DNA from: Pachypanchax playfairii
Lineage: Eukaryota > Chordata > Actinopteri > Cyprinodontiformes > Aplocheilidae
Assembly: GCA_006937955.1 (NCBI GenBank)
Contig: SSNP01000015.1
Location: forward strand, 1,423,851 to 1,487,850
DNA: 64,000 nucleotides
Direction of reading: 5' to 3'
Part shown: one piece after another, positions 38,281 to 50,480 of the stretch
Position numbering within the stretch: position 1 is the stretch's first letter
Layout: each line of letters opens with the position of its first letter
Program-made: the position numbers and the translations under genes
The notes under the pieces: model-generated
What the model was told of the DNA's origin: nothing
Database searches by the model: none
The model's input: only the letters and a program-made list of their open reading frames with translations

Positions 38281-38778
38281 GAGCAACAAAAGAGTTTATT
38301 ATTCTGTTCACAGTGACTCAAAATTTCATGACAAAATCTTATTGTTTTAAAGTGTTTGAGGGAAAAAAAATGATTGAAAGTAACACAAATTGAAGTTTAT
38401 TCATATTTAGAAAGTGATTAGATGATTCCTGGGAGATTTGATTTAAAACTAATTTCACAATATATGGGTTTTATTGTCATATGTGATAAATTGGTATTTT
38501 ATCTGCTCTTAATCACTGTTTTAAGGTTTATACAACACTATATTGCAAGAATGTAACTTCTAAGCCCGGTTTCCTCATCATGAGCAACTAAATAGTTTGT
38601 TATTCTGTCCACTAATTGACTTTGACTCAAAATTTCACAACAAAAACGTATTGTTTAAAAGTATTTGAGGGAAAAACTGGTTTAAAGTGACACAAACTGA
38701 AAGTTGTTCATATTTACAAAGTGAGGGAAAAAACACTACATTGCAAGAATGTGATTTCCTCATCACGTTTAAAAAAAA
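38281..38778. repeat. Local tandem duplication (two diverged units)
   Basis: Unit 1 (38281-38582) and unit 2 (38583-38778) both start GAGCAAC, share GACTCAAAATTTCA, GTTTGAGGG/ATTTGAGGG and GTTCATATTTA/ATTCATATTTA, and end GCAAGAATGT then TTTCCTCATCA. Unit 2 lacks about 110 bp that unit 1 has in its second half. Confidence 0.8.
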
Positions 38779-40360
38779 ATAGGAAATATTTGTATAGGAT
38801 TTTGTTAATTTCATTCAGATCTGCCACTGTTGACCATTTTCCATCATAATTCCACCCATATCTGCCAAAATCTTGTAGTAAAAATGAAAGAATTGGTTTC
38901 AAATTGTTTTTTTTTTTATCTTACGAAACAGATTCTCTCATGATCTTGATGTAGCAAATCTCACAGAAATCCAACTGTCCCATTCCAAACAGGAAAAAAA
39001 CAGGATATTTAAAACCGATTATCTCATTTGAATCGATAAGCTGCTGTTGGCTCAACTTCAAACGCAGTTACAGAACGACTTCCTGCAAAGCAAAGAGGCT
39101 CGTTATACTGCCTGAACTACGGGTTTGGGCTTTAACTCCAAGACTTTAGTTCACATTTGTCGAGTGTGATCATTGCACTACATCTTATGATGCAAGTGAA
39201 TAATAAAAAGGAGATGTTTCTCTAATATGCATCAATCACATTTCTCTAAAACTGGTTTCCTGAAATCTGTTAACAGGAACTTATACTGCGAAAGACCTTT
39301 AGAACTAATCTGACTATGAAAATTAGGGAGGAAGAGGATTATGATGGAATCAGGAAATCATGAGTCACTTGTGATATTATTCATAAAATCTCACGAAGGC
39401 AGATAATAATCCTTTACCTGTCATCTCAAGGTTACGTTTGAATTAGGGTCGATTCACGTGTGGTATTTTCCCTTAAAACAAACTTGAAAATCTTGAAATA
39501 ATATTTGCTTTTGATTAACCAGGTTTTAAAACTGTCACTTGTCTGAAAAACCTGATAGACGGAAGGTGAATCAGCTGCTCTTTGATTTATTGCTTTGATT
39601 GATTAATTATAGCACGTCTCAAAATAAAGCAAATATTTTCCTTCGTATGGGAGATATTACAATAATTGGGATCTGCTTGGAGTCTTTGTCTTTTCACCAT
39701 CAGGTGAGTCTCTATAAATTGTTCTACCACTGAATGATTCATGTTGCTCCGGTTCAGTTTTAAAGGTGAGGTAGACGTTGGTACATGATAAAGAGCAGCC
39801 AAAAACAAAGTGAAGGAGCCAACCCCGACTACTTCCCTTAGTGAAGAAATATTACCGCCTTCGCAACATGTATGCATCAGCACAGAATGAAACTTGTTGT
39901 GTTTCGTCTTGACGCTGGATAAAAGGGAGGTGCACGCTTATAAATTATAGCATAATCAGAAGCTTATTTATGAAGGTTAGGCAGACTGAACAGAAATATA
40001 ATTATAGTGCTGCCGCTGAAACAAAGTCTGTGCACAGCTTTTCTCTTCCTACCGAGTCATTAGTTTCCAATGAGAGCCAACAATTTTGGCAGAAGACTTT
40101 TATTTTGACAAGGTCTGGAGAAATTGTCAGCTTAGGGCCTGTTTTGTTAGAAGTCATGAAACTTTCACTAAAGTGCTTCAGATTATAGTCACAACACAAG
40201 CTGCTTTTCAGTCTGTGATTAAGAGGAAATCGTCATCTAACAGTGTTGAAATTGTGCACCATAAAACAAAACTTGGAAATATGTTTCAGTTGAAAATATG
40301 TCACCACCAATTAGAATTTATCACATAAAAGAAACACCTGCTAAAGGCAGGACAGAATTT

Positions 40361-40951
40361 TTAAAAAGGCCATTTCATACAAATTTCAGGACTTTGTGGT
40401 TATTTCTGAAGTATTAACTAGTAATATGAAACATTTTACATCTAAAAAACATCAGGAAACACTGATTAACAGACCTTTCAATCTGTCCGCATTAAAATTC
40501 GGGTGGTTCCGGCTCCTTCCGTCAGGCTTCGGCAGCAGCTCATTCATAGTCATTATTCAAATTTGCTGGACTCTGATTGGTTAACAAACTAGCCTATGAG
40601 AGCAAGGTATACTGTTTCCTGCCCCGCTGCGCATGGCAACATCAGACGTCGTATCTTCCTGTTTGCTACGTCTTATGCTACAGCTTTTAGCTAGCAGCAT
40701 GCTAGGCGTGGTTTCAACTGCGGGAGCTGCTGAATACTAATGAACAAAGGAGTTGTGACGAAATAGATACAGGCCGTTCAAAGTCAGGAGAACTCGGGTT
40801 TTATCACCACCTGCGTAGTTTGAGAGATTAAAACTGAAAGAGAAGTTGTTGACCTGTTTTCACACCCACTATGAAGGTAAGAACACCTGTGGAGCTAAAA
40901 TATTCAACAAAAACCTCAGAAAAACTGTTTTTAATGGAAGGGCCTCTTTAA
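40361..40951. mobile_element. TTAA-bounded MITE, family 1, copy 3, reverse orientation
   Basis: It begins TTAAAAAGGCCATTTC and ends GGCCTCTTTAA. The interior is the reverse complement of copy 1, for example CACACCCACTATGAAGG and ACACCTGTGGAGCTAAAA. TTAA is intact on both sides. Confidence 0.85.
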
Positions 40952-41264
40952 GGACCGTGAAAGACACCAGAAAAACTTTTCATCCTCCGCCATGATGTCG
41001 GTGATCGGTGTCTCTAGGCCTCATGTTTACATCCAAATATAGTTTGACACACCTAACTTAGAGGCACGTGTACACATGCACACGATCACACAGGGGATTG
41101 TATAACACCTGATAATCTGCAGCTCAATGTATATAAAGCTATGTTGAAAGTTGTTGAATTAGATCTTTTAATTGGAATGTATTTGAATGGATTTTGTGAA
41201 CATGATGAGCCACAAAAAGTATTCATTTTTACTACATCCATGTGGTTTTTTTATATACCTGCTT

Positions 41265-41460
41265 GTTTCTAGACAGGGTCACAGGGAGAGGCTGGTGTCT
41301 GCCTACAGCAGTCACTGGGCGAGGGGCGGAGTTACACCTTGGTCTATCCCACATAGAACATAAAGACCGGCAATCATTCACACACAAACTCACATTACCA
41401 GCCAATTAAAGGTCACCAATCAACCAATTTTTGGTTTATAGGAAGAAACTAGTCTCCATG
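41265..41460 (-). mobile_element. Fragment of the SINE-like teleost repeat
   Basis: Contains GCGAGGGGCGGAGTTACACC, AATCATTCACACACAAAC and AGGTCACCAATCAACC, the minus orientation of the family at 31724-32031, truncated at its head. Confidence 0.5.
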
Positions 41461-44084
41461 CACAAGAAGAACTTTTTAAATCCAGTTTTAAACTCATTCT
41501 GTTCCTTTAGCTGATCAATAAACCTTAAAATCAATCAGAAATAGGCTCAGTTAGCAGTGTTTAATAGTTGACTTCTTTATTCAAAAAATACAAAGTATAA
41601 TTGGGAGTCCCACAGGTCTGACATGCTGTTTAAACCTCATTCAATTTGCAGAGGATTTTTAACGTCAAACTCAGTGTTCAGAAGAGAAAAAAACAAGTTT
41701 CCACATCTTTAACATCAAATATTGTTGAAGTTACTGTATTTTGGAGGTGGGACAGAAAAGCTTACCATTGTTTACTTTACATTTTGCTTCTCAGAAGAAG
41801 TTGTATATTTTACTTTTCTTCAGAAGTAATTGAGCTAACATTCCACAACTGGAATTTTTTGTGTGTTTTGTATTTCAAATGGAAAATATACCTTTTTTTT
41901 CCATCGGCTTTCTTTCATTCACTGGATTTTCTTTATCTAAGATGAAAATTGTGATTTTTAATTTATCCTAACAGTAAACATGGATTCAAATGAATCAATT
42001 TATTAACCTTTTTAATCATGATCTTTGAAAGATGGGCAGAAACTGACTAAATAACTCTGTTTAGCTGATGGATAACAGTAGAACTCTGTTTTACCAGGTT
42101 CTATTACACAATATAGACGTGTATTTGGGTCTTTTCTGAAAAGATTTTGTCTAAAAGAAGAATTAAGACTATCAATGGCCAACTTGCAGACAACTGAATA
42201 CGACTGTCATTGCCGTATATTTCTATAATTTTATTGTGTGCTAGTCTGAGCTTAGTTTATTATGTGTGCTAGTCTGAGAAGTTCACAGATGGTCAATGTT
42301 TATTCTCACACATAATTAATATGCTTAAGGAGTAATTAGGGTAGTTTGTGTTACACAACTATCTTCAAGACACAAGATCCGCTCGAGACAAGAAAGATAC
42401 AAATATCTCAGAGTTCCCGTGGAACTGAGTCCTAATCATCCAAAAGACAAACAAAAAATAAAAATACTATAAGGCAATGCATTCTACTGAAATGATTCTT
42501 AAACCAGGAGAGTCTGACAGGAACTGATTTCATCACAGACAGAACGAAGTGAGAAAAGCCATTAAATTACAGAAAACCTCAGTTTTACAAATAGAGTTGT
42601 GTCAATCTGGATTTCTGTCTTTTCCACAACAAAGCAAAGATAAATAAGACTTTACAACTCTGATTGTTTCACAAAAGTTTTGAGACCGCCACCAAGTGGC
42701 ACTGAGTTCTGTATTTACAAAGAAAAACCACAGACTGGATATAAAACTGTATTTTAACACTAATCTTGGTGTATTTTAACCATTTTTAACCGTGACTATG
42801 AAAAGCTTCACATAGTTCCACAAAGATTACTAATAATAGTCCATAATAGAATAATCCATCTAAAAAAATAAACTGCTTATTCTAAATCTAGTGATGCTTC
42901 AGATCTTTTTATAGTGCAAAAATATGACAGATGTCTGAGAGGATAACAGCTGGAGCAAACATGAAAGAAGCAGCATTAAACACACAATATTAAGGTACAA
43001 ATGGAGGCAAATCAAATTTTGGAAAAGGAGAAAAAAATCAACCAGAAAATGACGTAACTTTACCCAGTCTGTTTGTGAACTATATTACCTCATTGTTTTT
43101 TAAATTGTTTTGGGGAGTATTTATCTCACATAGATTAAAATCTTGGTTGGAATTTATGTTTTCAACTTCTTCATGCTTTCAAACAGCAATCTGCTGGAGG
43201 CTGTCGGGGCAGGGGAGTCGGGGGGGGGGGGTGACAACACCAGGTACAAAATGTCTATCATGATGAAACATCTCAGAGACGATATCTGATCCAACAAAGA
43301 ATGACACGCGTTAAATAACCTACTGTAATAATCCAGCTATTGTCCTTAAAGTGTCACTGAAATGGGGGCTGGGCCTCCCCATGACCCCAGGTCAAACTAA
43401 AGTGACATGCTGCAGCTTGTACGACTCACTTCAGAACAACCACATTTCTTACCTAAGTGAATCTGAAACACAAACAGCTTTCTAAAAAAACCAAAGCAGC
43501 TTTCAGATTTAAAAAAAAAAAAAAAAAAGCGGACTTTTTAAGCTGGATGAGTCACAGACTGAATTAAAATGTGCAGGGAAAACACTCGAGCACCTTTTGA
43601 AATATTAAGGCTGTCAAAGAGCACGTAATGACACGTGTTTTGCTGCCAAACAAGCTTTTTTTTTAATTCAAACACTTTTATTTTGTCTTTTTTTTTGTGT
43701 TTGCTGTCCCCAAATCTGTGATATGTATTAAAACACGTGGGTTAATAAAAGCCTTTAAAGCAAAGTCACAAGTTTTCACAGAACTGCGGAACAACTGGGA
43801 CTCTGTGAGGTCCACGAGTCCATTAAGAAGTTGGACACAAATTGTTTCATTTTATCTCCTCTGTGTATTAAAGAGCTGTCAAACCGGTGTCTCAGTGCTT
43901 GTTCTACGCTGACCGCTGGACAATCAGCTCATGTGACAGCAAGTTTTGACAAAAACAAAAGAAACCAAACTTTATTTTACTCTGCTGTCTCTCAGTCTGT
44001 TTGTCACTGCCGCACACAGGCAAGCAACAACAAAAAACAAAAAAACAAAAAAAACAAAACCAGAATGAAATCAATTTAACCTAC

Positions 44085-44172
44085 CTGTGTTGGGATCGCC
44101 CTCTTTCTCTTTTTGTCCTTTCTTTCCTCCCCTATTTTTCCCCCTTTTCTGTTTCTTCTTAGTCTCAGTCAT
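44085..44172 (-). CDS. nrg2: nrg2 first coding exon (type I-like basic N-terminus)
   Basis: The exon starts at an ATG with A at -3 and has an in-frame TGA about 30 nt upstream. It encodes 29 residues starting MTETKKKQKRGKN and ending GDPNT, then one base of a split Ala codon, and ends at a GTAGGT donor. Nine Lys and two Arg in 29 residues and no hydrophobic signal peptide resemble the N-terminal exon of NRG1 type I (heregulin). The phase joins exactly to the Ig exon at 33682. It is the first ATG after the predicted promoter. The bases just before the ATG also resemble a 3' splice site, so an upstream noncoding exon is possible. I infer this is the start exon of a short isoform. Confidence 0.8.
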
Positions 44173-44275
44173 GCTGTCAGAAGAAATTAAATCCTCTCAG
44201 AAAAAATAAAAGATTTACAAAAAAAACCCCAGTAGTAGTCCTTTTGGGAACGTGTGGTAAGGGTAACACCAAACT

Positions 44276-44325
44276 CTGAGCCTGTTAAAGCGTCTCTCCT
44301 CCTATATAGACTTGCACCAATCAAG
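44276..44325 (-). promoter_or_regulatory. Candidate core promoter of the short nrg2 isoform
   Basis: Read on the minus strand, ATTGG (inverted CCAAT, 44317-44321) is followed about 10 bp later by CTATATAGG (44301-44309), a good TATA box. A start site about 30 bp downstream would fall near 44278 and give a 5'UTR of about 105 nt with no ATG before the nrg2 start at 44172. A GA-rich tract (44350-44410) lies just upstream. This is read from motifs only; transcription start is not proven. Confidence 0.45.
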
Positions 44326-44346
44326 TCTAGCAAGGAAACACCTACT

Positions 44347-44349
<3 letters not shown>

Positions 44350-44391
<42 letters not shown>

Positions 44392-44410
44392 AAGGAGGGA
44401 GGGAGGGAGT
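44350..44410. repeat. (GA)n and purine-rich tract upstream of the nrg2 promoter
   Basis: About fifteen GA units followed by GGGAGGGAAGGAGGG-type sequence, ending about 40-100 bp upstream of the predicted TATA box. Confidence 0.95.
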
Positions 44411-47400
44411 AAGGAAAGCATTTCCCTTTGCACATGGCAATCAACCTCTCCATTACTGGATCTTTCAGATAAGCAGTAGCTCTTCCAGACCCTGCAGCCG
44501 CAACTGAGGAACAGAGTGAGAACCGGTCCTGGAGAGTCTCCACATACATAAATCTCCAACTCTGTGAAGCAGCGTTCCCCAACAACTTAGCCTGACCCCC
44601 AGCAGCATCATCTACACTAATAATGGCCCATGCAAAAGTGAAGTGAGACCAGTGATTCTGTCCCCTTTGCACCGACCGACCCCACCCAGATATGTCCAAA
44701 GAAGACCTGCCCTTGCCAGGATGATGTTGGGGTCCCGGAGCGCCTTACATCTGGTTCATATTTGTTTCAGCACAGATTCTGTGGATATGCGTGTGAATGT
44801 TTGTGAGGTGCTGAATGTCAGATTACAATCTGTGACAGACTACTCCTCTCAAAAAATTACACTTCCTCACCTCTCCTGTCTGTCAGTACCTGTCTCGGTA
44901 CTGCGAACGAGTTTGAGCACGTCTGCAGCTGTGTTACTCTGTTGCTGTCGGACAGTTTTCATCAATGTCCGTGCAAGAATAAGACTTACAACACAATAAA
45001 GGAGCTTTATGTTTCTGTTGACGCTTTTGCACAAGTAAATTACTTCTTTTATCCCAGCTACATTGTTTCAAAGCACAGATGAGAGTAAAAGTCAAGGAGA
45101 CTCTTGGAATAAAGGTGTAATAAAGATGAAGACCAGTGCAAATACATGTGTAGCTCCATAGTGACAAAACATAACCTTCTCACAACAACCCTGCATATAT
45201 TTGACTAAGATTTCCATGTAATAATATGAACTTCCACATAAACACTGCAGGAAGTCTATTCATCGTTGTTTGATGTGGTCCAAACTGTTACGCCATCATT
45301 ACAATTCAGACGTTTCAGAGCAGGATTTTCTAAAATTGTGCACCTAATACGCTTTGCTGCCTTTTTTTTTTTTTATTATCGGCAAAAGGCTATAAAAAAC
45401 ATAGCAACAATGACAGTTACTCTCAATGAAACTGGTGGATGAGTCATCTGTGGGGCCATCCCGGGGTTTGTCTCTGTCAAGCCCTTGGAGGATTCTTGAC
45501 GTTTCTCAGGAGTGGGCGGCGGCAGCGGCAGGGATTGAAAGGGGCAGCGAAGGGGTCATGTCTTAACAGGTCAGCGCACTCAAGAGCGTATAAGCCTCAT
45601 CTGTGGGCAACAGAGGTCAAAACAAGGCCAAGGTTTGTAACACCAGTCAGCTTAAAGTTTTTAACAACAAATTGGTCTTTCCTCTCTCCTTCCTTTGCTC
45701 CCGGTGGTAGTTCTCCATGATCTAATCTGTCAGTAGAGGTAACAGAAAACTGGCAGGGGCCATGGTGTGACGAAAATCTGCACATGACGCCCTGCGACGC
45801 CCAGTTTCTCCCCAATCTCTACGATCACTTCCTCCTTTCACCGTTAAACATGAAAGGACTTGTTAAGCTTGCACGTCTATGGGTGGGCACGTTGTCATAA
45901 AAATGATGTAAAAAAAAAAGCGACTTTCAGGATGACGGAATCTAGATTTAGAACAAGATTTGCGTCTTTCTCATCCTCCTCCTTTAAGGGAAACAATGCA
46001 AGGTGCAAAAAATAAATGTAAAACATTTTAGAATTAGAAATAGGTTTAGAATTAGTTTTGTAAATTCATGAGCGCACAGCAGCGAGTGTGTCCGAAGCCG
46101 GTAGCCATTAATATTCAGCGCTTGTTCTAAAGTGTCAGCAGAACTTGTCAAACGGAGTCAAATTTCAAACTCATTCAAAAAAAAAATGCTTAATTTAGGA
46201 TCAAAGAGGGAAAAGTTGTCGATATCAGTATTAACCGTGTCCCACTTGCAGATCCAAACAAAACATTCAAAATAAAGCTCGAACACAAACATGTGAGAAG
46301 AGTTATTATTAAAAACACAAACTTCTCTTTTCTCTTAAAGGTTGAATTCAATATGTAGACATCCCTTTAAATCTTTTAACATAGATTCTATTTATAAAAC
46401 CTAATAATTCATAAATGAATAAAACTTCTTCCTGGAAGTGTCTGTCTTTCTCGTAAACGCTCCACAGAACTCATCTCTGTCTTTCTGCTGCTCCCTGTAC
46501 GATGGAGCTAACAACAGCATACCTGCACATCATCATGCTGATACAGCTCCACAGAACTCCTGCCCTTTCACAGGCACCAGAGTTTATCTTTCCCAACATA
46601 ATGGCTTTAAACAGCCATTAGGTTGTGTTGTTTACATCTGTCTTTTTTTTTTTTTTTTAGCCAACAAAGTGGACATGGGTGTGCAGAAGAAAGGGGCGGA
46701 GGGGAAGCCAGATGGGGCTTAAAGTTGTGTATAGTGCCTGCTTTTAACACTCATCTGTACTTTTAATTCTCAGAAGTGAGTCGAGAGCAAAGAGAGGGGG
46801 AGGAAGGGGGAAGGGGAAGGAAACGCAACAGGAATTAAAATAAGAACAAATGGAGGAAGAAATAAGGAGGAAATGAGGATGACAGAAGGTTAAAAAGTAC
46901 AACTGCTCTTCGTCTTCATCAGATGACTGAAAACAGCCCCACCTGCTGATATTCAGCTTTTATTAAGGCTTTGCCTCCTTAGCCAGAGTGTAGTAGTAAC
47001 AAAGGAAAAATGCAGCCTGTCTGATCACAGAGATACAGACCTGCTGTAGTCTCTGTTTTAGGAGACACAATAGAGATAACAGAGTTTATCTGCTTATAAA
47101 CAGTCTGCTTGATTTAGATGCTTTTTAGGTGTATTTAATATTAATACAAAAAAAAAAAAAAGATGAAAATCCCATGACCAAGCTTTGTAGACTTGCCCCT
47201 CCCTCCCGCATTTTTATTTTTTTTTCAAGGTCAGCTGTGCCAAGGTGAAGTGAGTTCCCAAATCCAAGTGTTCTGGATGAGTGCCTGCCATCAGCTGAGA
47301 TCTGGATCACAGAAACCAAAGTCACTGAGAGTGCAGAAAAGGAACGGATAAACCGTTTAAACAAAACACACACACACACACAAAAAAAACCTCAAATCAA

Positions 47401-47528
47401 AAGGAAACAGCGAGGAAGAACTCAGGAGTCAAACAAGGAAGTGATCCTGGGTGGATTTGGTCTTGGTTTTGACGTTTCTGCAGCACATAGCTGTCGCTAT
47501 GGCAACCGCAGTCTTAAGGGTAGCAACT

Positions 47529-47565
47529 GGAGAGAGAGAGAGAGAGAGAGAGAGTGTGTGTGTGC
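47529..47565. repeat. (GA)n-(GT)n compound microsatellite
   Basis: About twelve GA units run directly into GT units. Confidence 0.96.
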
Positions 47566-48922
47566 GTAAGGGAGAGAGAGGGTGGAGTGAGAATTAGAGA
47601 CTTTAAAAAAAAGGAGAAAAGTAGGAGATAATGTGTAAGAATTACACTGCAAGGACGAGTGAGACAGTCGAGGAAATGATGAGAGAAAAAGTACAAAACA
47701 CCACTCACACACACACACAGGTATGGATGGAATGGCTGCAGTCTGACCACTGTATCTCTCCAATAAGACAAATGTCCACGAGTGGGGATGTGTCGAGCCT
47801 GCTGGGAAGCTCTGCAGCAGCGTCTCGGAGAGGGAGAGACATGACAAACATCAGTACTGCTCCGCTTTCAAGGCCGCTGACAAAATGAGATCTCAGCTCT
47901 CTCTCTGCTTCTCTCAGTTTGTTCGGTTCTCCACCTCTTCTCCAGCCTCAGATGTGGCCTCACACTGGACATGGTTTGATTGATGTGTCTGATAAGTGAT
48001 TGATGTGATGGTAAGAGGCATCTTTCCCCACTTATGGCCACAGTGACTCATAGTGTGACAGGTTTGATTGAGGCTGAGAGGGGAGAAGAGAGAGAGACGA
48101 GCATAGAAACTCATCAGCCAACGAGGCATGATACTGCAACAACAGGCCAGGACCACAGCAGCTTCACACAAACACACACAGAGTCCAGATGTGATCTCTG
48201 CATCACCAAACTCTCACTGACCGTGTCCTCTTAATCTGGATGGATACCAGAGCTGAGCGGTGAACGACCCCCGTACATCTGCGTCTGACTTTTATAATCA
48301 AGCCCACGATGTTTTCTTTCCCTTTTTCATTTCTTTGGTGTTTCTGCAGGAAGACAAACACCTAAACACTGAAAAAAAAAACATTTAATGGCAGAAAACC
48401 GACTCCTATCTTTGGAATCGGTCACGGTAGTGTGATCAAGGTGATGTGTCTGTGTATTTGAACATTGATTGGATAATTATATCTCACTCTTAAGATATGA
48501 AAATAGAACAAACATCTGTAATAAAAGACGCTATGAGTCGGACTTTGATCCTCTTCAACCACAATCTGCTCTTTCTTCTTAAAACACTTGATTGAATCTC
48601 TTGTGGTTTTTTCTTCCTTTTTTTTTTAAAAGGGTTTATTTTAAGTCCGTCCGTCCTGTCTGTCTATCTCTCTGCCTGTCTCGCTCCATTCTGTTTAAGG
48701 GGAGAGTAAAAGAGATTTGTGTTACTGTGAGCAGATTGACTTGAAGATAGAGGCTGGAAAACAGATCTCCTCCACCTCCTCATTCTGCTCTTTTTCCTCC
48801 TGCTCTCACCCAGATGAATAGACAAACAGTCTCCCACATGCTCTCACAGTTTATCAAACACACACCCACATAGGACCAGGTCTTCACGCAAACACATATG
48901 TGCGCTCTCATCAGAGAGAAGT

Positions 48923-48923
<1 letters not shown>

Positions 48924-48980
<57 letters not shown>
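48924..48980. repeat. (CA)n microsatellite, about 28 units
   Basis: A 57-bp uninterrupted CA array. Open frames across it on both strands are low-complexity artefacts. Confidence 0.98.
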
Positions 48981-48982
<2 letters not shown>

Positions 48983-49410
48983 AGTCTAAGTGTCCTCAGG
49001 CTGAGAAAGTATACACTGTCACAATCCAATACAAACAGAGCCCCTCAAACACGCACAAAACCCATGAAAACACACAGGTGCATCCACATGTAAATACTGT
49101 CGAGGAAACACATGTCTCATCCCTGATGTCTTCAAAATGGACTTTTTTTTCCCTCCTTCCCTCTAAGAGCGAATATAAACCATTCGCCTGGATGACGGCG
49201 TGTTTCATTTACAAAATGGACTTTTAGGACATCACATGTGCATCACCCCTGAGCTGTTTTTCTTCTTCCATTACGCACCCAGATTATTCACTCTTTAAAT
49301 TTCTACATGATTTGTAGGTTGTTTCTGTACATCATAAAGTCCGTGTGGGTGTTAAAGGGGCTTTTCTGCCATTCTGAAGCGTGTTTCTGTGAAAAAGGTT
49401 CCGGATATTT

Positions 49411-49690
49411 ACAGTTTTTCTCAGTTGCTTTGGTGCATTTCTTACAACAGAATTAAACTTTGCACCACTGCTAAGGCATTTCTCAAAACAATTAGTGCAA
49501 ACTGCAAAACATGGTGGATAACCTGCAAACGTGAGTCAATTTCTCAAAGTGGATCATTTGTTCTTCAAAAGCAAGTATTTATATCCATGAAAGTGTCAGT
49601 ACCATCAAAATGACAAGTTATAACACCAGTAACTTTGAGTAGAAAAGTCAAAAGGTTTGAACATGTTTTCATTGTGACATTTGACTCTAG
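49411..49690. repeat. Dispersed teleost repeat (TTTCTCAGTTGCTTTGG type)
   Basis: It contains CAGTTTTTCTCAGTTGC, GGCATTTCTCAAAACAA, GCAAACTGCAAAACATGG and TGGATCATTTGTTC. I recognise this as a little-changed interspersed sequence in several fish genomes, probably a non-autonomous DNA element. The boundaries are approximate. Confidence 0.45.
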
Positions 49691-49879
49691 AAGTTCTTCC
49701 CAATGTCGTGTAAAGTCAAGGCAGCATGTTGAAAACTAGAATTAAATAAAGTTCAAGATACTAAATCTGCACTTTATTCTATACTTTATATTTGCAACTC
49801 TTCACAGCATCATGCTACTGGAAAAAACCCCAAACACTTCCATCAAATATAATTTCCCTTTGGCTCAGTAAACCTCACT

Positions 49880-50480
49880 GCAGACACCTCCAGTCATCAG
49901 TCTGTCATGATCCTGATGTTTGCAGATGAGTCCCCCTACAGGTGGGTGATTGACTGTCTAGTGTCCTGGTGGGAGTTCAACAACATGGAGCTCAATGCAG
50001 CTAAAACAGTCACCTCCCCTGTTCCCATCACCTTTAGAGAGTCCCCAGTGGACACAGTGGAATCCAACCACTTCCTGGGTACCATCATCTCTCTGGACCT
50101 CAAATGGAAGATGAACATCAGGTCCCTCACCAAAAAAGCAGTAGATGGACTTCAAGGGACAACTGAAGAAGCTCAACCTGATGACATCAATGATGGTGCA
50201 TTCCTACACCTTCATCATGGAGTCCATGCTCATCTCCTCCATCATCGTCTGTTTCCCTGCATCAGCCAAGAACAAGGGTCAACTGCCGCGTATTATCCAT
50301 TCTGTAACCCCCCCTCCCCACCCAAACCCCCACCCACCCCCAACCCCCTTATTATGGAATCACTTGCACCTTAAAGTTTATTAAGAATGGCACGGACACT
50401 TGGAAGAAATGCCTGGCCACTGTGAGGCCATGATTTACCGCATAATCCACAAGTGTGGCAATGATTTCATCAGGAATCTG
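49880..50480 (+). mobile_element. Broken non-LTR retrotransposon (L2/CR1/Rex-like reverse transcriptase end)
   Basis: The plus-strand frame has FADESPYR, WWEFNNMELNAAKTV, SPVDTVESNHFLGTIIS and DLKWKMNIRSLTKKA. These match the order of reverse-transcriptase C-terminal motifs in L2/CR1-group LINEs (NNLELN, FRFLG, LKW). After a frameshift near 50150, another frame continues with MVHSYTFIMESMLISS and RIIHSV. C-rich filler follows at about 50309-50348. Only the 3' part of the element is present and it is not functional. Confidence 0.8.

Larger units (their letters stand above)
33683..44084 (-). other. nrg2 first visible intron (10.4 kb)
   Basis: The intron lies between the basic start exon and the first Ig exon. 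It holds a poly-C tract with an assembly gap (36625-36692), a tandem duplication (38281-38778), a MITE (40361-40951) and a SINE-like fragment (41265-41460). The segment 37083-37780 is less AT-rich and has two moderate plus-strand open frames that I could not match to any family. Confidence 0.75.

Noticed and set aside
44346..44699. 117-codon minus-strand frame upstream of the start exon, considered as an N-terminal extension
   Set aside because: It ends in Ser/Leu from the GA tract, has no signal peptide or kringle-like motif, and an in-frame stop separates the ATG at 44172 from anything upstream.
48780..49227. Frames of CVCV and THTH repeats
   Set aside because: Translation of the CA microsatellite.
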